43,574 nucleotides of DNA from Novosphingobium rosa NBRC 15208 (lineage in GTDB: Bacteria; Pseudomonadota; Alphaproteobacteria; Sphingomonadales; Sphingomonadaceae): assembly GCF_001598555.1 (NCBI RefSeq), contig NZ_BCZE01000068.1:1-43574 (forward strand). The letters run 5' to 3'. Numbering within the stretch: position 1 is the stretch's first letter; each line of letters starts with the position of its first letter. Shown piece by piece: positions 25,739 to 33,858 of this stretch. Below the pieces are notes generated by a model that had not been told where the DNA came from, did not search any database, and saw only the letters and a list, made by a program, of their open reading frames with translations. A program made the position numbers and the translations under genes.

Positions 25739-27004
25739 ATGACGCGTCGTGTCGTTGTCACCGGACTTGGTCTGGTCACCCCGCTGGGGGCTGACGTGGA
25801 AACCGCCTGGGCGAATCTGCTGGCGAGCAAGTCGGGCGCGGGGCGCATCACGCGCTTCGACACCACGGGGCAGAAGTGCCATATCGCCTGCGAGGTGAAG
25901 CCCGCAGACCATGAATATGGCTTCGATCCCAACAAGCGCGTGGACCACAAGGTGCAGCGCCAGGTTGACCCCTTTATCGTTTACGGCATCGATGCCGCGG
26001 GCCAGGCGCTTGAAGACGCCGGCCTGACCGACATGCCCGAAGCGATGAAGCTGCGCGCCGGCTGCTCCATCGGCAGCGGCATCGGCGGCCTGCCGGGCAT
26101 CGAGAGCGAATCGCTGGTGCTGGCCGAGAAGGGCCCGGCCCGCGTGTCGCCGCATTTCGTCCATGGCCGCCTGATCAATCTGATCTCGGGCCAGGTCTCG
26201 ATCAAATATGGCCTGATGGGCCCCAACCACGCGGTCGTCACCGCCTGCTCGACCGGCGCCCATTCGATTGGCGACGCCGCGCGCATGATCAAGGATGACG
26301 ATGCCGACATCATGCTGGCGGGCGGCGCGGAAAGCACCATCTGCCCCATCGGCATCGCCGGCTTCGCCCAGGCGCGCGCGCTCTGCACCGCCTTCAACGA
26401 CGAGCCCGAAAAGGCCAGCCGCCCCTATGACAAGGACCGCGACGGCTTCGTCATGGGCGAGGGCGCGGGCGTGGTCGTGCTGGAAGAGTATGAGCATGCC
26501 AAGGCGCGCGGCGCCAAGATCTATGCCGAGGTGGTGGGCTATGGCCTCTCGGGCGATGCCTTCCATGTGACGGCCCCGCATCCCGAGGGCTTCGGCGCCT
26601 ACCGCTCGATGGAGATGGCGCTCAAGAAGGCGGGCATGACCACCGCCGACATCGACTACATCAACGCCCATGGCACCTCGACCATGGCCGACACCATCGA
26701 GCTGGGCGCGGTGCGCCGCCTGTTCGGCGATGACATCGGCCGTGTCTCGATGTCCTCCACCAAGAGCGCCATCGGCCATCTGCTGGGCGGCGCTGGCGCG
26801 GTGGAGACCATCTTCTGCATTCTGGCCCTGCGCGATCAGATCGTGCCCCCCACGCTCAATCTGGACACGCCGGATGAGGGTACGGATGGCGTCGATCTGG
26901 TGCCGCATGTCGCCAAGAAGCGGGTGGTGCGCGCGGCGCTCAACAACAGCTTCGGTTTCGGTGGCACCAATGCCAGCGTGATCGTCAAGGCGATTGAAGA
27001 CTAA
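25739..27004 (+). CDS. fabF: 3-oxoacyl-[acyl-carrier-protein] synthase II
   Basis: A 421-residue condensing enzyme that elongates acyl-ACP with malonyl-ACP in fatty acid synthesis. The catalytic triad is complete: Cys170 in VVTACSTGAHSIG, His311 in NAHGTSTMAD and His347 in KSAIGHLLGG. The C-terminal GFGGTN motif (NNSFGFGGTNASV) is present. The ATG at 25739 follows GGAAGG. Conserved order acpP-fabF-mltG. Confidence 0.97.
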   Translation: MTRRVVVTGLGLVTPLGADVETAWANLLASKSGAGRITRFDTTGQKCHIACEVKPADHEYGFDPNKRVDHKVQRQVDPFIVYGIDAAGQALEDAGLTDMPEAMKLRAGCSIGSGIGGLPGIESESLVLAEKGPARVSPHFVHGRLINLISGQVSIKYGLMGPNHAVVTACSTGAHSIGDAARMIKDDDADIMLAGGAESTICPIGIAGFAQARALCTAFNDEPEKASRPYDKDRDGFVMGEGAGVVVLEEYEHAKARGAKIYAEVVGYGLSGDAFHVTAPHPEGFGAYRSMEMALKKAGMTTADIDYINAHGTSTMADTIELGAVRRLFGDDIGRVSMSSTKSAIGHLLGGAGAVETIFCILALRDQIVPPTLNLDTPDEGTDGVDLVPHVAKKRVVRAALNNSFGFGGTNASVIVKAIED

Positions 27005-27022
27005 GACGAAGTTGGGGGCGAA

Positions 27023-27058
27023 GTCGGAGCTGGGGGCTTGAACCCCGGCTCCGCCGAC
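27023..27058. terminator. Bulged hairpin after fabF
   Basis: GTCGGAGC-T-GGGG pairs with CCCC-G-GCTCCG-C-CGAC around a 7-nt loop, 18 nt after the fabF stop. There is no U tract, so it may be an attenuator between fabF and mltG or a transcript-stability hairpin. Confidence 0.4.
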
Positions 27059-27101
27059 ACATATCCGGCCCTGTGGCTATCTTGCGGCGAAATTGGGCGG
27101 C

Positions 27102-28079
27102 ATGAAGAAGAAGACCTCTCTGATTCTGGCCGGTGTGGCCGCTCTGGCGGTGGTGGTGCCTGGTGGCGCTCTGCTGCACGGCTATTACGGCGCCGGGCCG
27201 CTGCCTGCCGAAAAGACCTTCATCGTGCCCGATGGCGCCAAGCTCTCCGATGTGGCGGTGAAGCTGCAGGCTTCGGGCGCGGTCTATTCCGCGCGCGCCT
27301 TCCGCTTCCATGTGCGCCTGATGGGCAGCAGCGAGGCTCATATCAAGGCGGGCGAGTTCCTGTTGCCCAAGGGCGCCAGCGAATCGAAGATTTTCGCCAT
27401 CCTGACCGGCAAGGAGGCGCTGCGCCGCTTCGTCACCGTGCCCGAGGGGCTGCCCAGCATCATGGTGCAGGAGCGGCTGATGGCGCAAAGCGCGCTGACC
27501 GGTCCGGTGACCGTGCCCGATGAGGGCTCGATCCTGCCCGACACCTATGATGTGAAAGCGGGCGAGACGCGCGTGCAGGTCGTCACCCGCATGCAGGCGG
27601 GCATGACCAAGCTGCTGGCCGAGGCCTGGGACAAGCGGGACCGCTCGATCCCGGTGAAGACGCCCAAGGAAGCGCTGACGCTGGCCTCCATCGTGGAAAA
27701 GGAGACCGGCAAGCCTGCGGAACGCGCGATGGTGGCGGGCCTCTACGAAAACCGCCTGAGGCAGGATATGCCGCTGCAGGCCGACCCGACGATCATCTAT
27801 CCCATCACCCGGGGCAAGCCGCTGGGCCGCCGCATCCTCCACAGCGAGATCGTGGCGCAGAACGATTACAACACCTATTCGATGAAGGGCCTGCCCAAGG
27901 GCCCCATCACCAATCCGGGCCGCGCCAGCATCGAGGCGGTGCTGCATCCGGCCAAGACCCAGGCGCTCTATATGGTGGCGGATGGCACGGGCGGCCATGC
28001 CTTCGCCGACACGCTTGAGCAGCACAATGAGAATGTGAAGAAGTGGTTCGCCATCCGCCGCGCCAAGGGCGAGATCTGA
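27102..28079 (+). CDS. mltG: Endolytic murein transglycosylase
   Basis: A 325-residue YceG-type inner-membrane enzyme that cuts nascent glycan strands and sets their length. The N-terminus is a signal anchor (KKKTSLILAGVAALAVVV). Next come a LysM-like part (FIVPDGAKLSDVAVKL) and the catalytic domain. The presumed catalytic Glu199 lies in LASIVEKETG. The late signature YNTYSMKGLPKGPITNPG is intact. I chose ATG 27102 over an in-frame TTG three codons earlier. It follows fabF by about 100 bp, the usual alphaproteobacterial neighbourhood. Confidence 0.95.
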   Translation: MKKKTSLILAGVAALAVVVPGGALLHGYYGAGPLPAEKTFIVPDGAKLSDVAVKLQASGAVYSARAFRFHVRLMGSSEAHIKAGEFLLPKGASESKIFAILTGKEALRRFVTVPEGLPSIMVQERLMAQSALTGPVTVPDEGSILPDTYDVKAGETRVQVVTRMQAGMTKLLAEAWDKRDRSIPVKTPKEALTLASIVEKETGKPAERAMVAGLYENRLRQDMPLQADPTIIYPITRGKPLGRRILHSEIVAQNDYNTYSMKGLPKGPITNPGRASIEAVLHPAKTQALYMVADGTGGHAFADTLEQHNENVKKWFAIRRAKGEI

Positions 28080-28227
28080 GCGCCGCTTGCGCGCTGACAG
28101 GATAGGCCAAGCGCGATTCTTCGCGAATTTCATGGAGAAAAGGCTTCACAGGGCTGCTGCGTGCGGCATGGAATGATGCGCCTGTGGAAATCGCGCCAAG
28201 AAAATGCGCGGACCCTGTTTTTCCTTG

Positions 28228-28256
28228 TTGACCGCCGCGCAACCCCCGCCTAAGGA
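28228..28256 (+). promoter_or_regulatory. Putative promoter of tRNA-Met
   Basis: TTGACC (28228-28233) and TAAGGA (28251-28256) are separated by 17 nt and lie about 60 nt before the tRNA 5' end. The -35 is good and the -10 weak. Confidence 0.45.
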
Positions 28257-28316
28257 CCGCGCCTGCCCCGGGCGGACGATCCGAAAGGCGGCAGAAAAGC
28301 CCATGCGGCAACGTGT

Positions 28317-28393
28317 GGCGGAGTAGCTCAGTCGGTTAGAGCAGCGGAATCATAATCCGCGTGTCGGGGGTTCGAGTCCCTCCTCCGCTACCA
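28317..28393 (+). tRNA. tRNA-Met (CAT)
   Basis: A 77-nt cloverleaf with encoded CCA. The acceptor stem is GGCGGAG/CTCCGCT with a terminal G-U pair. The D arm is AGCTCAGTCGGTTAGAGC, the anticodon arm GCGGA-ATCATAA-TCCGC (CAT), the T arm GGGGGTTCGAGTCCC, and the discriminator A. It lacks initiator features, so it is the elongator tRNA-Met (a lysidine-modified tRNA-Ile2 is less likely). The serine recombinase gene overlaps its 3' half on the other strand, marking this as the attachment site of the element to the right. Confidence 0.95.
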
Positions 28394-29975
28394 CTAATAC
28401 AGTGCGGTCATTGCGCGGAGCGCGACCGGTAGCCATCCCAATCACAGCATCGAGCGAGCCTGTCACCGTCACGGTGGCATTATCCGGCGCTGTATCGCTG
28501 TCCTGCACCTCGATCATGTCGATCAAGCTTCTGATCCACGGCAGGGCTTTCAGGCGCGCTTCCTCGCCCTCCATCAGGTGGCGGCCCAGCTCGGCCACGC
28601 GCGCCTTATAGGTGGCGATCAGTTGCGGATGCAGCGCGATCACTGGCACGGCGTCGAATTCGGCCAGCTCCGCTTCGCAACGGCTCGCGTCGGCCTTGGC
28701 CTTGGCCAGCGCTTCACGGATCTCGGCAAACTCGCCGCCACCCTGGGCGATGGCGGAGACGAGGCGGCCCACGGCGGCACGCGCCTGGGCAAGGTCGCGC
28801 TCCACATTCTCACGCTTGCCTAGCTTCTCGGCATGCAGGCGTGCGCGCTCCTCATGGTAAGATTTGACCATGGCGCTGATCGCTTCGGGCGCCAGCAACT
28901 GGCGCTTCAGGCCGGAAAGCACCCGGTCTTCCAGCACATTGGTCGCGATGCGGCGGATATTTCCGCAGGTGCCTTTCTCGCGGTGGCGTGAACAGCCCCA
29001 GCGATCACGGTTGATCACGGTGTAACTGGCGCCGCATTCCCCGCAGCGCACCAGCCCCGAAAAGATATGCTTTGCGCGCCGGCGATGGGCCACATGCACC
29101 GCACCTCGGGCATCGACGTGGGCCTGCGCCTTCTCCCACAGTTCATCGTCCACGATGCGGAGGTGGGGCATCTCCTGCTCAATCCGCTCATCAGCGGCAT
29201 TGATGCGGGAGATTCGCTTCCGGCTCTCCGGATCTTGGACCATCGTGACGCGGTTATAGACGAAACGCCCGACATAGATGGGGTTGTGCAGGATGCCGAT
29301 CTGCCTCTGGCGGCTGCCGACGATGGAATTGGCCCGCCATTCGCCGCCCGTCGCGGAGGGAATGCCGTCCTTATTCAGGCGATAAGCGATCTCGCGCGGG
29401 GCAATTCCGGCCGCATATTGGGCAAAAATCCTTTGGACCACGGCGGCCTGCTCCGGGTTGATGACCCGGTGGCCGCGATCGACGGTACCATCGGCCATCA
29501 GGACCGGCGCCGGATCATAGCCATAGCATTTCCCGCCCGACACGCGCCCGCGCGACACCGCGCCCTTCTGGCCGCGCCGGATCTTGTTCTTCAGCTCTTT
29601 CACATAGAGGGCGTTCATCGTGCCCATCAGGCCGATGTGCAGCTCGCTCACTTCCTGTTCGGAAAGGGTGTAGATCTTGATGCCCTCGAAATGGAGGGTC
29701 TTATAGATGGTCGCGATATCCGCCTGATCGCGCGCGATCCTGTCCAGCGCCTCGGCAACCACCACATCGAAAAGGCCCTGCTTGGCATCTGCAAGCAGGG
29801 CGTTGAGGCCGGGGCGGCGGTTGGTGGTGCCGGAGATGGCAAGGTCCGAATAGACCTCAACCACCTCCCAGCCTTGGCGTTCAGCCAGTTCGCGGCAGAC
29901 GCGCGCCTGATCCTCCGCCGATTTCTCGTTGGAGAGTTCGCTGCTGAAGCGAGCGTAGATGGCGGCCTTGGGCAT
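28350..29975 (-). CDS. Large serine recombinase (putative integrase)
   Basis: A 541-residue serine recombinase. Resolvase domain: IYARFSSELSN with nucleophile Ser11, then YSDLAISGTTNRRPG and FDVVVAEALDRIARDQ. The recombinase domain carries a zinc ribbon (CGECGASYTV, then CSRHREKGTCGN), and a charged coiled coil follows (KLGKRENVERDLAQARAAV). The ATG at 29975 begins MPKAAIYARFS; AGGA lies about 11 nt upstream. The last 13 codons and the TGA are antisense to the tRNA-Met 3' half, giving the tail VAEEGLEPPTRGL. The stop codon uses two bases of the anticodon. It should catalyse integration and excision of the element. No excisionase is seen nearby. Confidence 0.92.
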   Translation of the reverse strand: MPKAAIYARFSSELSNEKSAEDQARVCRELAERQGWEVVEVYSDLAISGTTNRRPGLNALLADAKQGLFDVVVAEALDRIARDQADIATIYKTLHFEGIKIYTLSEQEVSELHIGLMGTMNALYVKELKNKIRRGQKGAVSRGRVSGGKCYGYDPAPVLMADGTVDRGHRVINPEQAAVVQRIFAQYAAGIAPREIAYRLNKDGIPSATGGEWRANSIVGSRQRQIGILHNPIYVGRFVYNRVTMVQDPESRKRISRINAADERIEQEMPHLRIVDDELWEKAQAHVDARGAVHVAHRRRAKHIFSGLVRCGECGASYTVINRDRWGCSRHREKGTCGNIRRIATNVLEDRVLSGLKRQLLAPEAISAMVKSYHEERARLHAEKLGKRENVERDLAQARAAVGRLVSAIAQGGGEFAEIREALAKAKADASRCEAELAEFDAVPVIALHPQLIATYKARVAELGRHLMEGEEARLKALPWIRSLIDMIEVQDSDTAPDNATVTVTGSLDAVIGMATGRAPRNDRTVLVVAEEGLEPPTRGL

Positions 29976-30068
29976 TCGTGGTCGGTCCTGAAATCGATTC
30001 GGCAGCAGCATCCTCCGCCGCCATGTCCATGGCAAGCATACGGGCAAGATCGAGGATGCAGCCAGGTG

Positions 30069-30818
30069 TCACGCGCAGCGCTGTTCAATCTCCGCCCATG
30101 CTGCGCTGATGCGCGCCACGGCGGTTTCAAAATGCTGGGGGTTCTTCTCGATGCCGTAGAAGCGCTTGCCGGCGCGCAGCGCGGCCACGCCGGTGCTGCC
30201 TGTGCCCATGAAGGGGTCGCACACCGTCTCGCCTGCCACATTGGCCATGATCTTGGCCATCAGGCTCAGCGGCTTCACCGTGGGGTGGCTGAACGTCTTC
30301 GACGGCATCGATGTGGCGGTGTGCCAGCGGTGCATGTCGTGATGATCGCCCACCGGGTGATAGCCGGGGTTCCATGCATGGATGTAGGGCTCCATGTCCG
30401 CGAGATAGTGCTTGTTCCGGTGCGGCGCCGGGTTCTGTTTGATCCAGACGCACAGGGCCGCGCGGTGGAAGCGGCGCTTCAGCCGCGCGAACATGTCGGC
30501 CACCAGCAGCGCATCGAAATCCGCGGACTCGTCCTCGACCAGATCGGGGATCAGATCGCCCAGCTGGTCATTGTGGCAGAAGACGATCACAGCGCCGGCG
30601 AGCGCCGGATCGATGATCGAATGGTCGAAGCCGCGATCGAGCCCTTCTGCCACGATCTGGTCGCTGGCGCCGCGCGCTGCGCGATAGGCCCCGCCGCCCG
30701 AGTTGTTGAACCGGTATTGCGGGTCCATGACATCGGCGTCCATCCAGCCCAGAGTGGGCCGGATTGTGTATGCGTCGCCGAGGTAGAGAATCGCCGGGCC
30801 GATGATGATGGCGGTCAT
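30069..30818 (-). CDS. DNA methyltransferase (N4-cytosine/N6-adenine type)
   Basis: A 249-residue beta-class (catalytic motif first) DNA aminomethyltransferase. Target motif IV is DPQY at residues 32-35 (VMDPQYRFNN) in place of the usual DPPY. The SAM pocket comes last: SHPTVKPLSLM, then CDPFMGTGSTGVAALRAG and YGIEKNP. GAGG lies 4-5 nt before ATG 30818. Phages use such orphan enzymes to protect DNA or regulate it; no restriction gene is nearby. It is the last early-operon gene before the recombinase. Confidence 0.88.
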   Translation of the reverse strand: MTAIIIGPAILYLGDAYTIRPTLGWMDADVMDPQYRFNNSGGGAYRAARGASDQIVAEGLDRGFDHSIIDPALAGAVIVFCHNDQLGDLIPDLVEDESADFDALLVADMFARLKRRFHRAALCVWIKQNPAPHRNKHYLADMEPYIHAWNPGYHPVGDHHDMHRWHTATSMPSKTFSHPTVKPLSLMAKIMANVAGETVCDPFMGTGSTGVAALRAGKRFYGIEKNPQHFETAVARISAAWAEIEQRCA

Positions 30819-30967
30819 CAAGCCTCACCCCCTGCTCGTTGAACGCCCGGCCCCAAAGCACCCACAACTCGCACCGCATTCGTGAGAATTACTTTGACCT
30901 TCGAGCGAAAGAGGCGCTGGGATGAGGGGGCGCGCGGATTGCTGCGAGTCCTTAGGAGGACTGTAAG

Positions 30968-31261
30968 GTGCCAAATCGCGCTTTCAATTCCGCCGTTAGC
31001 TTCTGGAGAATGGCCGCCGACGATCAGGGCGTGATCCGAAGCATTCAACAGGAGGGCGAATGGTCGCTCGGCAACGCCATTGACGTTGTGATCCATGAAC
31101 CCGCTGATGAACAATGGCGGTTCTCCGCTATCACGGGCGACGAGGCCATTGACCATCTCGATATGCGGCGCCTCGCGGCGACAAGCCTTTACGAGGCTTG
31201 GGCGCTTTCTAAGGCGCGTGCCCCGCGCTTCATGTGGGGCGCGATTGGTTGGTTTGGCTAG
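30968..31261 (+). CDS. Unknown protein on the strand opposite to the early operon
   Basis: A 97-residue protein starting at GTG 30968 behind a perfect AGGAGG with 8-nt spacing. It is balanced in composition, rather acidic, and Trp-rich (five Trp), with segments such as IRSIQQEGEWSLGNAIDVV, WRFSAITGDEAIDHLDMRR and a C-terminal APRFMWGAIGWFG. No domain is recognised. It lies inside the leftward operon but is read rightward. The opposite strand carries a competing frame (31315 to 30818) that also links neatly to both neighbours, so only one of the two is likely real. I favour this one on ribosome site and composition. Confidence 0.5.
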   Translation: MPNRAFNSAVSFWRMAADDQGVIRSIQQEGEWSLGNAIDVVIHEPADEQWRFSAITGDEAIDHLDMRRLAATSLYEAWALSKARAPRFMWGAIGWFG

Positions 31262-31311
31262 GTGCCCTATGGCGGCGCGCTCTTGCTCGGCGTGAATGGT
31301 ATATGGCGCAC

Positions 31312-31830
31312 TCATGGGGCACCTCCAATCACTTCGGCAGGCGTGGGCCAGTTCCACAGGCCCTGCATGCCGCGCATCGGGATTGGCTCGGCCCACACAT
31401 CGATGTCGAGCATCGGCCAGCCCCAATTGGCGTGCTGGTCGCGCTCGCTGTCGTTGGCGCGCGGTACGCCGAATTCCTCGGCGATGGCCGTGCCCAGCTT
31501 GGGTTCGCCGATGACTGCGGTGCCCAGACCGGCGGCCATGGGCAGCTTTTCGCGGTAAGGCATCCACGCCCGGCCCAAGATCGGCAGCGCTGCCTCGGCA
31601 TGCAGGCAGGTCTCTGCGGCGATCAGGCGGGCATCATCGCCATCGCCCCGCCCCATCAGAGTGTTGTAAAGTCCGCTGGCCTCCTCCCGGTCGATCTTGC
31701 GCGCGCTGGCGTGGATCACGATGCGCTGGCCGATCATGCTGGCGGGCGGGCGCCAGCCCCGGAATTCATAGGGCTTGGCGCCGACCATGATCAGGCTGGC
31801 CCACGGCTGATAGATGGTGAGGGCTTTCAT
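31312..31830 (-). CDS. ASCH domain protein
   Basis: A 172-residue protein with an ASCH (PUA-like) fold. It opens with the classical KALTIYQPWASLIMVGAKPYEFRGW, then GQRIVIHASARKID, later LGTAVIGEPKLGTAIAEEFG, and ends in the aromatic NWGWPMLDIDVWAEPIPMRG stretch. ASCH proteins bind RNA or act on modified nucleosides (E. coli YqfB is an acetylcytidine amidohydrolase). The phage versions are uncharacterised. Its ATG overlaps the preceding gene (ATGA), and it stands upstream of the methyltransferase. Confidence 0.85.
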   Translation of the reverse strand: MKALTIYQPWASLIMVGAKPYEFRGWRPPASMIGQRIVIHASARKIDREEASGLYNTLMGRGDGDDARLIAAETCLHAEAALPILGRAWMPYREKLPMAAGLGTAVIGEPKLGTAIAEEFGVPRANDSERDQHANWGWPMLDIDVWAEPIPMRGMQGLWNWPTPAEVIGGAP

Positions 31831-32057
31831 GCCTCGATCTCCTTAACCTGCATCACAAGGGCGCCATGGAAGGCGGTCGCGCGCTTTCCCTTGGATTTGA
31901 GTGCCTTCTCACCGATCCGCTTGACCAGCTCGTCCACATCGACGGTCAGGCCGATGAGGCAGGGCGTGCCCACCCAAACGAGTTCATGCGGGCCGATCTG
32001 GCGCAGGGTCTGCACTTCGCCCTTGAAGGACGTGGCCAGTTTCTTCGGGTCAGCCAT
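31827..32057 (-). CDS. Small unknown phage protein
   Basis: A 76-residue, Lys-rich protein (MADPKKLATSFKGEVQTL, later VDVDELVKRIGEKALKSKGK) with a central beta-like LVWVGTPCLIGLTVDV. It overlaps the ASCH gene by 4 nt and the gene upstream by 8 nt. No family is recognised. The tight coupling supports it being translated. Confidence 0.6.
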   Translation of the reverse strand: MADPKKLATSFKGEVQTLRQIGPHELVWVGTPCLIGLTVDVDELVKRIGEKALKSKGKRATAFHGALVMQVKEIEA

Positions 32058-32442
32058 TGGCCACCTCCATCTGGCGATAGAAGCCCAAGGCGGTCTGGTA
32101 GCTCTTGAAGCCGCAGGTGCGGGCGAACTGTTCCAGCGCGTCATTGTGCGTGATGCCTTCCGCCTTCCTCAGCTTCTTGGCGCGACGCTTGAACCCTTCG
32201 AGGGTCGCCGGGCGTTCGGCGGTGGCGCCGCCCCCATTGGGGGCAGCAACCTTGAATTTCACAGTCCGGGCGGCGGGATCTTCCTGCTGATAGCGCAGGG
32301 TCTGCGCAGGGAGGATATCCGCCGCCCGGAGGGCCTCGGCCCCGTCTGTGACGGTGGCCGTGGCCTTGCGACCCGCAGGACTCGCCTGGGGCAACTGGTT
32401 TGCAGAATTGCGGAAAAGCGAAAGCTTGGGGCGGTTAGCCAT
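32050..32442 (-). CDS. Unknown protein with small helical DNA-element-type module
   Basis: A 130-residue protein. The first 85 residues are a variable Ala/Pro/Arg-rich region. The C-terminal 45 (FKRRAKKLRKAEGITHNDAL, then EQFARTCGFKSYQTAL) follow the pattern Lys/Arg-rich helix, isHxxALE, lA...GF.sw.tl. That short module recurs in plasmid and phage proteins, sometimes under the name Glyoxalase_8. Its function is not established. It overlaps its downstream neighbour by 8 nt. Confidence 0.6.
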   Translation of the reverse strand: MANRPKLSLFRNSANQLPQASPAGRKATATVTDGAEALRAADILPAQTLRYQQEDPAARTVKFKVAAPNGGGATAERPATLEGFKRRAKKLRKAEGITHNDALEQFARTCGFKSYQTALGFYRQMEVANG

Positions 32443-32453
32443 GGTGCGAACTT

Positions 32454-32678
32454 TCAGAACGGAATGCCGTCATCGGTGAGGTCAAAGCGCTCGACGACAG
32501 TGTGGTGGTGGGTGACGGCGCTGATGGTGGCCAAGACGAAGAAGCGGCGGCCCGGGGAGCATTTGGCGAGGCGATCTGCCTCGCGGTTCGCAGAGCCTTC
32601 GTCCGGGTGCTTGACGGTCGGCGGGCCGCCGTTCTCGCACCAGACAAGCCAGAAGGGCGGGGCGGTCTGGTCAGCCAT
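32454..32678 (-). CDS. Small unknown phage protein
   Basis: A 74-residue protein (APPFWLVWCENGGPPTVKHP, then SPGRRFFVLATISAV). The pattern of a Trp-rich opening, a SANREADRLA helix and an RFFVLATISAV strand resembles small DUF-type host-takeover or anti-restriction proteins of alphaproteobacterial prophages, but no family can be named. Its start overlaps the end of the gene upstream by 8 nt. Confidence 0.6.
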   Translation of the reverse strand: MADQTAPPFWLVWCENGGPPTVKHPDEGSANREADRLAKCSPGRRFFVLATISAVTHHHTVVERFDLTDDGIPF

Positions 32679-33288
32679 CAGCGGCTTCCTCTTCCCGGAC
32701 CTTGGCAGCAGCCATGGCCAATTCGTATCGGGCTTCGGTCGACCGGGTTAGGCCAGCGGGCACGGTGAATGAGGCGGGATCACAGGTGAACCCAGCAGCT
32801 GACTTCTCATCGATGATCGCGGCAATATCGGGCAGGATCACCCAGAAATCGTCATAGACCCATAGCACTTGCGCGGTGCTGAAACCGCCCGAGTGCAAAG
32901 CCATATTGCCATAGCATTTCTCGCTCTGGCGGTAAGAAAGACTGGTTGGGATACCGAAGTGCGTGGCAAATTCGTCGCTCATTGGGAGCCGGCCCAGAGC
33001 ATCAAACTCTGCAAGTAACGCCCTGCCGGATGCGGTCTTCTTGGATGGCCGGTAATAGACCCTGCCATCCTTGGTCAGCCGCTTTTCGGCTCTAAGCCCG
33101 GTCGGGACTGGCGCTCCCTCCTCGAAAACGATGGCGCCGAACCGGCCCCAGCTGTCCACGTAGCCGATGCCACCCTTGGCTTCGCTGTAGTCGGCAAACT
33201 CCGACATTTTAGCGTTCCGCCGAACCTTCATGTCGCGGCAGAACTCCAAGGGCTCGCCGCCCTCCACATGGTAGAATACCTGTGTCAT
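32671..33288 (-). CDS. Unknown phage early protein (205 aa)
   Basis: A soluble mixed alpha/beta protein. It starts MTQVFYHVEGGEPLEFCRDM and contains GGIGYVDSWGRFGAIVFEEG, LTKDGRVYYRPSKKT and QVLWVYDDFWVILPD, ending with a charged helix (MAAAKVREEEAADG). No catalytic motif or known domain is recognised. It overlaps its upstream neighbour by 4 nt and its downstream neighbour by 8 nt, as do most genes in this operon. Confidence 0.65.
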   Translation of the reverse strand: MTQVFYHVEGGEPLEFCRDMKVRRNAKMSEFADYSEAKGGIGYVDSWGRFGAIVFEEGAPVPTGLRAEKRLTKDGRVYYRPSKKTASGRALLAEFDALGRLPMSDEFATHFGIPTSLSYRQSEKCYGNMALHSGGFSTAQVLWVYDDFWVILPDIAAIIDEKSAAGFTCDPASFTVPAGLTRSTEARYELAMAAAKVREEEAADG

Positions 33289-33566
33289 GCCGGGTACTCC
33301 CGGATCAGATCCGTGATCGCGGATTCGACTTGAACCGCGATGCCCATCTCTGCGCTGGGGCCGTACCCCTCAACAAACTCGGGGCTGGACGTGAGGTCGA
33401 TAACGCCCCGCGCCTGCATCTGAGCGATATGGTGGGCGTGATCGGCCAGAGTGAAAAACGGAAAGAAGCTCGCTCGGAACTGCTCCATGAAGGCATCGGT
33501 GAATTTCGCCGGGTCGAGCGAAACCTTGATGGTTTGCGTGACGTCGATCTCGAAAGTTTGGGGCAT
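33285..33566 (-). CDS. Small unknown phage protein
   Basis: A 93-residue acidic protein. The N-terminal strand pair (FEIDVTQTIKVSLDP) is followed by helices (FTDAFMEQFRASFFPFFTLA, HAHHIAQMQARGVIDL). AAAGG lies about 9 nt before the ATG. It has a 4-nt overlap with the next gene. The layout resembles short phage inhibitors but no family is identified. Confidence 0.6.
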   Translation of the reverse strand: MPQTFEIDVTQTIKVSLDPAKFTDAFMEQFRASFFPFFTLADHAHHIAQMQARGVIDLTSSPEFVEGYGPSAEMGIAVQVESAITDLIREYPA

Positions 33567-33591
33567 TGCGGGTTGCCTTTCGGTTGGAAGG

Positions 33592-33858
33592 TCAGAGGTT
33601 CCACCAGTCGCGCGCGGGCGACCGGGGGGTGGTGTTGGGGCGGGGAAGCGGGCGGCTCTCGATGGCGCGCAGCCGATCGCGCGCGGCCTTGCTGGCGGCG
33701 GCGGCGCGGCGGCGGGCCATTTCCTCGGCGGCTTCCGCTGGCGTGCAGCCCATCTGCAGCCCCAGCTCGAAAGCCTCGCGCAGCGCGCGGGTGCGTTCCG
33801 CCGTGGTGGGCTTCGGCTTTGGCGGCGCCTTGCGGGCGGGGCGGTGCTTACCGGGCAC
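33592..33858 (-). CDS. Small basic unknown protein, GTG start
   Basis: An 88-residue protein starting at GTG 33858 with GGGGAGG 6 nt upstream. A basic, Pro-rich N-terminus (PGKHRPARKAPPKPKP) leads into a helical core (TTAERTRALREAFELG, TPAEAAEEMARRRAAAA) that could be a helix-turn-helix. It overlaps the end of the upstream gene by 11 nt. DNA binding is inference. Confidence 0.55.
   Translation of the reverse strand: MPGKHRPARKAPPKPKPTTAERTRALREAFELGLQMGCTPAEAAEEMARRRAAAASKAARDRLRAIESRPLPRPNTTPRSPARDWWNL

Noticed and set aside
29881..30072. 63-codon frame starting in a GTGA overlap after the methyltransferase
   Set aside because: It overlaps the recombinase start by 95 nt in another frame, has no ribosome site, and its tail is Arg/Gly shadow sequence. 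It is possible but unsupported.
29067..30842. 591-codon rightward frame opposite recombinase and methyltransferase
   Set aside because: It crosses two clearly real genes and has shadow-type composition.
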